In this document: positions 24,776-31,663 of the stretch, piece after piece | How the letters are laid out: the number at the start of each line of letters is the position of its first letter | Position numbering within the stretch: position 1 is the stretch's first letter | DNA from: Nitrospirales bacterium | Lineage (GTDB): Bacteria > Nitrospirota > Nitrospiria > Nitrospirales > UBA8639 | Assembly: GCA_009377845.1 (NCBI GenBank) | Contig: WHTE01000019.1 | Coordinates: 1 to 33,312 of the forward strand | Direction of reading: 5' to 3' | DNA: 33,312 nucleotides | Program-made: the position numbers and the translations under genes | Notes under the pieces: generated by a model | What the model was told of the DNA's origin: nothing | What the model saw: the letters and a program-made list of their open reading frames with translations, nothing else | Databases searched by the model: none

Positions 24776-24804
24776 TTGGTGATCAAAGGCAAATTCATTA
24801 CAAT
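24776..24804 (+). promoter_or_regulatory. Promoter candidate for the RpoH-like sigma factor gene
   Basis: TTGGTG (24776-24781) and TACAAT (24799-24804) are separated by 17 bases. The -35 box overlaps the right half (GGTGATC, 24778-24784) of a 7-bp inverted repeat whose left half GATCACC lies at 24722-24728. Confidence 0.45.
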
Positions 24805-24869
24805 ATCATCAAAAAATTGCACAGCCTGTGCCCCCTGTGCCCCATGGTATTGAGATATCGAGCCGAAGC

Positions 24870-25910
24870 ATGAACCCCAAATCATCAAAAAAACAGATGC
24901 CTGAAGTGATTGACGTTATCGTAGAACCTTCTCATTCTAGCCTCGCGAGCAATAGTGTTCCAGAAGAAGTATTACTCGAAGAGGCAAAGGAAAAAGAGGA
25001 AGAATCAGGGAGAGAAGATAAGCCTGAGCGCGAGGCGACGTGGGGTACTGCCTCAACTGCTCTTATTCCGACCACGACCCTCAGCCGGTACTTAGCAGAA
25101 GTTCGGCGCTATCCCTTCCTTTCCAAAGAAGAAGAACTTCAACTCTTTCACGAATACAAGCAATTAGGGACACGAGAGGCTGCAGTAAAACTTATTTTAG
25201 CCAATTTGCGCGTGTCCGTGGCTATTGCCTCAGAATATGGGCTGGCTGGTGTTGATCAAATGGATCTTATCCAGGAAGGGAATGTGGGGCTCTTGCAGGC
25301 CATGAAGAAATTCGATTCTACAAAAAACGTTCGCTTTTATGCTTATGCGGCTTGGTGGGTGCGAGCCTATGTCTTGCGATATCTCCTCAATAATTTTCGT
25401 CTCGTCAAAATTGGAACCACCCAAGAACAGCGACGCCTTTTTTATAATCTTCGGAAGGAAAAGGCCAAATTGGAGCGACAGGGATATGTGCCCGATCCCA
25501 AACTACTGGCGGACCGACTCAACGTCCGTGAACGGGACGTAGTGGAAATGGATCAGCGACTAGGGAGTTGGGAACTTTCCCTGGATCAGCCGATGACTGA
25601 TGAGGGGGAAGGAACATTTCATGATCTCCTTCCCTCCACTCAAGTTCCCATTGATGATCAGCTTGCCGACACTCAGCTCCGAGTTCTATTTCGAAAAAAG
25701 TTGGCAAAACTTGCACAAACGCTGACCGAGCGAGAAGAGGATATTCTTCGCAATCGTCTCCTATCGGAAGCTCCCATGACTTTAGAAGATATAGGGAGAA
25801 AATATATGATTACCAAAGAGCGGGCTCGTCAACTGGAGGCCAAAATAATTAAAAAGTTGCGGGAGCTTATGAAAAAAGATATTCAGGATTTTGAACATCT
25901 CAGAAAATAA
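24870..25910 (+). CDS. rpoH: RpoH-type (sigma-32 family) RNA polymerase sigma factor
   Basis: This sigma70-family protein of 346 residues is counted from ATG 24870; a GTG at 24828 would add 14 residues but has no ribosome site. An acidic, low-complexity N-terminal part of about 65 residues precedes region 1.2 (Leu-Ser-Arg-Tyr-Leu-Ala-Glu-Val-Arg-Arg). Region 2 follows with Asp-Leu-Ile-Gln-Glu-Gly-Asn-Val-Gly-Leu (132-141) and Tyr-Ala-x-x-Trp-Trp-Val-Arg-Ala. The stretch Gln-Arg-Arg-Leu-Phe-Tyr-Asn-Leu-Arg (187-195) matches the RpoH box that marks heat-shock sigma factors. Region 4 has a helix-turn-helix (Thr-Leu-Glu-Asp-Ile-Gly-Arg-Lys-Tyr). It lies just upstream of groES-groEL, fitting a heat-shock role. 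The acidic N-terminal extension is longer than in E. coli RpoH. Confidence 0.85.
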   Translation: MNPKSSKKQMPEVIDVIVEPSHSSLASNSVPEEVLLEEAKEKEEESGREDKPEREATWGTASTALIPTTTLSRYLAEVRRYPFLSKEEELQLFHEYKQLGTREAAVKLILANLRVSVAIASEYGLAGVDQMDLIQEGNVGLLQAMKKFDSTKNVRFYAYAAWWVRAYVLRYLLNNFRLVKIGTTQEQRRLFYNLRKEKAKLERQGYVPDPKLLADRLNVRERDVVEMDQRLGSWELSLDQPMTDEGEGTFHDLLPSTQVPIDDQLADTQLRVLFRKKLAKLAQTLTEREEDILRNRLLSEAPMTLEDIGRKYMITKERARQLEAKIIKKLRELMKKDIQDFEHLRK

Positions 25911-26062
25911 TAACGTAAGCCAATATACGTATTAACTTCTTTTTTTACCCGCTCCTTAAAAAGTATCACTCCTTATCCTTCTGCCCCTGAAGTTCTCGCC
26001 TTTCTCTCTAAAAATCTCTTCTTTCCCTCTTGACTTCATTTTAACCAGACTTATCTAAACCC

Positions 26063-26091
26063 TTGACGTGACACATTTGTAAAAATTTAAG
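26063..26091 (+). promoter_or_regulatory. Promoter candidate of groES-groEL
   Basis: TTGACG (26063-26068) and TTTAAG (26086-26091) are separated by 17 bases, about 75 bases before the groES ribosome site. No sigma-32 type CCCCAT -10 box was seen. A second TTGACT at 26030-26035 with TATCTA at 26052-26057 is a weaker alternative. Confidence 0.45.
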
Positions 26092-26100
26092 CAGATGTGT
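26071..26100. repeat. Imperfect inverted repeat over the groESL promoter, possible operator
   Basis: ACACATTTGT (26071-26080) is mirrored by GCAGATGTGT (26091-26100), 8 of 10 bases pairing, around an AT-only 10-base centre. It covers the spacer and -10 box of the promoter candidate. It is not the CIRCE element (TTAGCACTC-N9-GAGTGCTAA) bound by HrcA. The binding factor is unknown. Confidence 0.45.
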
Positions 26101-26174
26101 GTAATCCGATTCGTTAATTAAAATTCTCACCAGTTTCCCATCAAATTGGGCAATTACCAAAGAAGGAGGTAGAC

Positions 26175-26513
26175 ATGGCAGCCACAAAAGAGAAGGAAAA
26201 AAAGGAATCAAAAGAGGGAAGCAGCGCTAAGGGAGAGGGAAGTAGCGCTAAGGGGTTTCGTCCCCTGGGCGATCGGGTGTTCGTAACTTATACGGAAGAA
26301 TTGGAACGGACAGCAGGCGGAATTTATGTGCCTGACTCTGCTCGCGAAAAACCACAAAGAGGCACAATCGAAGCCGCAGGACCTGATGTTGAAAATGTAA
26401 AAGTCGGAGATCAAATTTTGTTTGATAAATATTCTGGCACCAAAATCAAGATTGAAAATGATGATTGTTTGATTTTAAAAGAAGAAGATATTTTGGGCGT
26501 ATTTGAAAACTAA
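26175..26513 (+). CDS. groES: Co-chaperonin GroES with an N-terminal extension
   Basis: GroES caps the GroEL folding chamber. The fold starts at Phe28-Arg-Pro-Leu-Gly-Asp-Arg-Val. The mobile loop follows (about Glu41-Glu-Leu-Glu-Arg-Thr-Ala-Gly-Gly-Ile-Tyr-Val-Pro), and the protein ends in Glu-Glu-Asp-Ile-Leu-Gly-Val. At 112 residues it is longer than the usual 95 or so. The extra 27 N-terminal residues are Lys/Glu-rich and contain a duplicated Glu-Gly-Ser-Ser-Ala-Lys-Gly, encoded by a direct repeat (26214-26233 and 26235-26254). The start is firm because a perfect AAGGAGG site lies 6 bases before the ATG. groEL follows after 70 bases with its own strong ribosome site. Confidence 0.97.
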   Translation: MAATKEKEKKESKEGSSAKGEGSSAKGFRPLGDRVFVTYTEELERTAGGIYVPDSAREKPQRGTIEAAGPDVENVKVGDQILFDKYSGTKIKIENDDCLILKEEDILGVFEN

Positions 26514-26565
26514 CGCCACCTGAACTCTAGAAACCATTCTCTTGTTTTTTCCACACACAAAATGA

Positions 26566-28221
<1,656 letters not shown>

Positions 28222-28250
28222 TTGCTCGACTCTGAAGAGTATTGCAGGAA

Positions 28251-28285
28251 AAACCTGGAGGATGAAAATCCTCCAGGTTTTTTTT
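28251..28285 (+). terminator. Intrinsic terminator of the groES-groEL operon
   Basis: A perfect 13-bp stem (28251-28263 with 28268-28280) encloses a GAAA loop and is followed by a T-run (28278-28285, counting the last three bases of the stem). It lies 30 bases after the groEL stop. The T-run ends exactly where the group II intron remnant begins. Confidence 0.95.
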
Positions 28286-28665
28286 GTGCGCCCAGCATGG
28301 GCGCACTCTTTGGGGTACAAGTCCTGCCGTAAGTTGATCACCGCGACCGAAGTGAAGCGCAACTGGGTGAGGGCGACCGAACATGGGAAGGACGCGTGGA
28401 TCGAAGCTGCGAGCCGATGGACAAGAATCGGATAGAAGGCGCTGCCGAGCAGGACGAGCGGGCCATGACTCGCGAAGCTCTCGTGATCAAGACGAAGTGG
28501 TGTCAATCCGGCGGTTTGTGCAGCGAGGAGTGCGTTCTTACCTGGGGAGATCTCGCCTTGTGCCTGAAAGGGCGACGGTGCTGAGCCGGAACGAGAAGTC
28601 AGCAGAGGCCGTAGTAGCTACCGGGGCTGGGGCGAAGGGCCGAACGAGAAGGAGAGCAGACGGCC

Positions 28666-28782
28666 ATGTCGCTCGGAACTACAGTGCCTCAGAAGCCCGG
28701 GCAGCTGGGGCGACCCGCAGGCGGGCGAGGTGAAGCCGGATCTGAAGCGGGGCTATTGAGAGTTGTAAGATTAACTGTGTAA
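28666..28782 (+). pseudogene. 5' stub of the intron-encoded reverse transcriptase
   Basis: An ATG after an AGAAGGAGAG ribosome site opens a 38-codon frame starting Met-Ser-Leu-Gly-Thr-Thr-Val-Pro-Gln-Lys-Pro-Gly-Gln. It sits where group II intron proteins start, just after the conserved intron block at 28593-28617. The frame runs out of intron sequence at about 28758, where the probable IS256-type end begins, and stops at 28782. No RT domain residues remain, so it cannot be functional. Confidence 0.55.
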
Positions 28783-29137
28783 CTGGTTATCATGACTATT
28801 CCATTCATAAGGAGGAATGATGACCAGAGAACAGACCAAAACGGATGTGTTGTTAGATGAATTGTTGAAAGACTATCAGTCCCCTCAGGACATTCTGGAC
28901 AAGCAGGGGGTCCTCACGACGCTCACGAAACAGCTGATGGAGGGTGCGCTGGAGGCCGAATTGACAAGCCATCTGGGCTATGAGCCTCATGCTCCCGAGG
29001 GGCGGGGATCCGGCAATTCGCACAATGGCACCACGGGCAAAACGGTGCAAACTGACCACGGGAGCTTACCGCTGGAGATCCCCCGTGACCGGCAAGGCTC
29101 GTTTGAACCCGTGTTGGTCAAAAAGCGGCAACGGCGC
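28758..29137 (+). pseudogene. Truncated IS256-family (mutator-type) transposase gene
   Basis: The frame from ATG 28817, behind an AAGGAGGAA site, gives 107 residues typical of the IS256 transposase N-terminus. These include Leu-Leu-Asp-Glu-Leu-Leu-Lys-Asp, Leu-Glu-Ala-Glu-Leu-Thr-x-His-Leu-Gly-Tyr-Glu, Gly-Asn-Ser-x-Asn-Gly and Pro-Arg-Asp-Arg-x-Gly-Ser-Phe-Glu-Pro, ending at Lys-Lys-Arg-Gln-Arg-Arg. Intact family members have about 400 residues, and the DDE catalytic residues lie downstream of the break. The frame then runs on into the intron reverse transcriptase tail, giving a chimeric 148-codon frame that stops at 29263. The left end of the element is placed at about 28758 (GAGAGTTGTAAGA) by inference; no right end was found. 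Confidence 0.82.
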
Positions 29138-29144
29138 CAGCAGA

Positions 29145-29263
29145 ATGGACGCGGCGCGCATTGCCGGAAACAGTCGGCGCTGGGGCAGAACAGCCGCATG
29201 GTGCTGAACTGGGCGATGCTGATCGCCTTCTTCGACCGACTCGGTGTGCCTCGGCTCTCATGA
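29145..29263 (+). pseudogene. 3' remnant of the intron-encoded reverse transcriptase, frameshifted
   Basis: Two frames together read like the C-terminus of a group II intron protein. The first gives Ala-Arg-Ile-Ala-Gly-Asn-Ser-Arg-Arg-Trp (to 29183). The second gives Gln-Asn-Ser-Arg-Met-Val-Leu-Asn-Trp and ends Phe-Phe-Asp-Arg-Leu-Gly-Val-Pro-Arg-Leu-Ser before the stop at 29261-29263. One base is missing at about 29181-29185 (TGGGG). It lies just ahead of domain V, where the intron protein normally ends. This is recognised by family pattern, not by a search. Confidence 0.65.
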
Positions 29264-29464
29264 CCTCAACTTCTCGAACCGCCCGGTGCGGACCCGCATG
29301 CCAGGTGGTGTGGGAGGAGAACGGTCAGCCAAGCTGACCGCCCCTATCCCGATTATTCTTGAATGAAGGTAGTGTTTATCCCCCAACATAATATATAGCA
29401 ATATTCCTATTTTTTACTTATCAGAATTGCCCCCTACATGCCATTCCCATAGGAGTGTCCAAGG

Positions 29465-30001
29465 TTGGCCCCTAAATTATCTCTGATCTTGGTCCTTTGT
29501 TGGTTAATTACGGGATGTGCTCCGAGTCTATATTGGATCCACGAATCTTCCTCTATCCCTTCCTGTCAGCCCGATAGGCTTCCTCAATGGAGTGATTTTA
29601 TGCCTCGCGTTTCCAAAGACCAGCGAGGGGCCGAAACCGCCATTCGTTTTCTGGTTCATCCTTCAGAGCGAATGTTGCGTATGGCCTTTGATCGGGAGCA
29701 TTCCTGGGTTAAGCCGGATCTTGCTGAACCAGAAAACCCCATCTTTAGGCGATTGTCGGAGCAACTTCTTGCCCATGAACAAGTGCATTTTCTTATCAGC
29801 TGCCTTGTTGTCCGACAGGCCAACATGTCCCTTACCGAGCAGGATGACCTGTTTGAAATATTGGAGTTGACTAAATTAATTGCCCAACGGTTGAATCTGC
29901 AATATGATGCGGCTACCAATCATGGACTGAATTGGGATGCCCAGCAATTATGGGAAACCGAGGTCATGCGACAGTTTCAAAAATTTGGAGACCAATCCTG
30001 A
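29465..30001 (+). CDS. Putative lipoprotein with an HExxH motif (DUF922-like)
   Basis: The start is a TTG, supported by an AGGAG site at 29451-29455. A short signal peptide ends in the lipobox Leu-Ile-Thr-Gly-Cys18, so the 178-residue protein is probably anchored to a membrane from the outside of the cytoplasm. His104-Glu-Gln-Val-His108 fits the zinc metalloprotease HExxH motif. Further on, Tyr-Asp-x-x-Thr-Asn-His-Gly-x-Asn with a following Gln and Trp resembles DUF922, a family of predicted secreted zinc proteases. The third metal ligand is not certain (His153 or Glu164/Glu166). It is the first gene after the intron remnant and no operon partner is clear. Confidence 0.72.
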   Translation: MAPKLSLILVLCWLITGCAPSLYWIHESSSIPSCQPDRLPQWSDFMPRVSKDQRGAETAIRFLVHPSERMLRMAFDREHSWVKPDLAEPENPIFRRLSEQLLAHEQVHFLISCLVVRQANMSLTEQDDLFEILELTKLIAQRLNLQYDAATNHGLNWDAQQLWETEVMRQFQKFGDQS

Positions 30002-30040
30002 ACCCGGTGTTTTAGCAGACAGGGTATATGAGGTATTTTT

Positions 30041-30071
30041 TTGACAGGTAATTTAAGTGATGTGGTATAAA
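30041..30071 (+). promoter_or_regulatory. Promoter candidate for the Cys-rich protein and queG
   Basis: A perfect TTGACA (30041-30046) and a TATAAA (30066-30071) are separated by 19 bases, slightly long. It lies about 70 bases before the start at 30144. Confidence 0.5.
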
Positions 30072-30143
30072 GTGAATTGATCTTCACTTAACTCTCACAT
30101 TGCATTCACGCATGATTAAATATCATTTAACCCGATAGGCGCC

Positions 30144-30593
30144 ATGACCTCGCATTCAGTGAATAAAAGAACCCGCTCTTCCCACCAACCAGGTCTTTGT
30201 GCATCGGCGTGGACTGTCATCGCCCTTTTATTCAGTGTGAACTGCTTGATTGGTGTTTCAAGCAAGGTTCAAGCGGCCGATTCACTTTCGCGAACAGAAT
30301 CGAATTGTACCATCGGCATGGCCAAAGGCGATGCGAAGGCAGAATGCCGGGTTCCGATTCCCAATGGATGTACCGTGGCCCAGTTTCCAGGCTATCCCGA
30401 ACCCTGGGCTGATATCTCCAAGGGAGGAGGGACATCCTGCGAATTTGACCAAAAGCATACTGACTGGAAAACCTCCATTGTCGGAACATGCCAAGCCTGT
30501 AAAACCGAACAATGTACGGGAAGATTTATCGTGATGTTTAATTGTGCGGACAATGTTCCTTCTGCCAACCCGGCATCCCCTCAACGAAAATAA
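30144..30593 (+). CDS. Small secreted Cys-rich hypothetical protein
   Basis: I do not recognise this family. The 149-residue protein has a long, basic N-region followed by a hydrophobic segment and a likely signal-peptidase site after Val-Gln-Ala44. The mature part carries eight cysteines (55, 68, 76, 99, 116, 119, 124, 134), an even number fitting four disulfides. Cys-Gln-Ala-Cys (116-119) could alternatively bind metal. The start ATG lacks a strong ribosome site, but the signal peptide and promoter ahead support it. queG begins 32 bases after its stop and may be co-transcribed. No function can be given. Confidence 0.7.
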   Translation: MTSHSVNKRTRSSHQPGLCASAWTVIALLFSVNCLIGVSSKVQAADSLSRTESNCTIGMAKGDAKAECRVPIPNGCTVAQFPGYPEPWADISKGGGTSCEFDQKHTDWKTSIVGTCQACKTEQCTGRFIVMFNCADNVPSANPASPQRK

Positions 30594-30625
30594 ATTCCCT
30601 TTTACCTTGAGGAGTGTTGCTACAC

Positions 30626-31663
30626 ATGACTCCTCGGTCGACCCTCGCCAATCAGATCAAAGAAGAGGCCCGACGCTTAGGTTTTGATGCGGTGGGAATT
30701 GCACGTCTTCCAACGCCTCTTACTACTGTTCCTTCGCCACCTGCTCAAGATACGATTCTTTCCGATGACCCGCCTATAACCTCGCGATTATGGGGGCGCC
30801 TGAAAAAATGGCTGGAATTGCGCTTTCATGGAACCATGGAATGGATGGCGAGGGACCCGCAGCGACGGTCTGACCCAGCGGAAGTTCTTCCAGGATGTCA
30901 ATCTCTCGTTGTCGTCGGTATGAACTACTACACGGAACATACTCCCGATGAGTCAAATAGCGCTGGACGTATTGCCCGATATGCGTGGGGAAAGGATTAT
31001 CACAATTTGATGAAGGAACGGCTGTCACAGTTGGAGAATTTTCTTCATGCCCAAATCCCGGAGGTTCAGACCAGAAGTTATGTGGACACGGGGCCCGTCA
31101 TGGAAAAACCGTGGGCGCAGGAAGCTGGCATTGGCTGGATCGGTAAACACACGAATGTAGTTTCCACGGATTTCGGGTCTTGGCTGTTGCTGGGAGAAAT
31201 TCTTACGACCGTGTCGTTCGATTTCGACGAACCCGCCATGGATTTATGCGGAACCTGTTCGCTGTGTATCCAGGCTTGCCCAACAGGAGCGATTGTGGAA
31301 CCCTATCTCCTCGATGCGGAGCGATGTATCTCTTATTTGACGATTGAATATCGTGGAGATGTAGATGACCTGCCAGTCGAGTTGCGAAAAAAAATAGGTA
31401 ACAGAATTTTTGGCTGTGACGACTGTCTGGATATTTGTCCCTTTAACGTTAATGCGAAACCAACTTCTGAGCCAGGATTTCAACCATCTCCCTGGACGTT
31501 GCATCCTCAATTACCAACATTGGCGAATCTTACCAAAGAAGAATTTCAATCTCTGACGAAAGGTAGCCCCCTGCGTCGCCCTAAACATGAGGGATTTATC
31601 CGAAATGTGCAGATTGGACTAGAAAATCAAACGCCCCCTGATTCCCTTACCATAATTCGATAA
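30626..31663 (+). CDS. queG: Epoxyqueuosine reductase QueG
   Basis: QueG reduces epoxyqueuosine to queuosine in tRNA, using cobalamin and two [4Fe-4S] clusters. The start chosen is ATG 30626, behind a GAGGAG site at 30609-30614; a GTG at 30614 overlaps that site and is less likely. The 345-residue protein has Asp-Thr-Gly-Pro-Val-x-Glu-Lys and Gly-Trp-Ile-Gly-Lys-His in the cobalamin-binding part. Two ferredoxin-like clusters follow, Cys-Gly-Thr-Cys-Ser-Leu-Cys-Ile-Gln-Ala-Cys-Pro and Cys-Asp-Asp-Cys-Leu-Asp-Ile-Cys-Pro. Nothing is missing. Its 3' end overlaps the convergent mutS2 gene by 17 bases. Confidence 0.96.
   Translation: MTPRSTLANQIKEEARRLGFDAVGIARLPTPLTTVPSPPAQDTILSDDPPITSRLWGRLKKWLELRFHGTMEWMARDPQRRSDPAEVLPGCQSLVVVGMNYYTEHTPDESNSAGRIARYAWGKDYHNLMKERLSQLENFLHAQIPEVQTRSYVDTGPVMEKPWAQEAGIGWIGKHTNVVSTDFGSWLLLGEILTTVSFDFDEPAMDLCGTCSLCIQACPTGAIVEPYLLDAERCISYLTIEYRGDVDDLPVELRKKIGNRIFGCDDCLDICPFNVNAKPTSEPGFQPSPWTLHPQLPTLANLTKEEFQSLTKGSPLRRPKHEGFIRNVQIGLENQTPPDSLTIIR

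Larger units (their letters stand above)
28286..29353 (+). mobile_element. Group II intron remnant inserted at the groEL terminator, interrupted by an IS256-family fragment
   Basis: The 5' end reads GTGCG, the bacterial group II intron start, and forms a perfect 9-bp hairpin at 28286-28306. A conserved group II block, GAGAAGTCAGCAGAGG and following bases, lies at 28593-28617 just ahead of the protein start. The 3' end has a domain V-like stem-loop at 29276-29311 with the 2-base AC bulge. A domain VI follows, with an 8-bp stem at 29322-29329 and 29333-29340. A likely branch-point A is at 29346 and the end GAT is at about 29353. Only the first about 30 codons and last about 40 codons of the reverse transcriptase remain; the rest is replaced by transposase sequence. 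The region is visibly more GC-rich than its flanks. Position directly after a terminator T-run is typical of class C introns; the class is inferred from position only. Confidence 0.82.

Noticed and set aside
26101-26174. CIRCE element before groES
   Set aside because: No TTAGCACTC or GAGTGCTAA half-site is present between rpoH and groES.
28383-28733. 116-codon Arg-rich frame downstream of groEL
   Set aside because: It lies wholly within the structured 5' part of the group II intron RNA; the very basic composition comes from GC-rich RNA stems, not from a protein.
31647-31663. 17-base overlap between queG and mutS2 as a special antisense arrangement
   Set aside because: Short tail-to-tail overlaps are common and both reading frames end normally.
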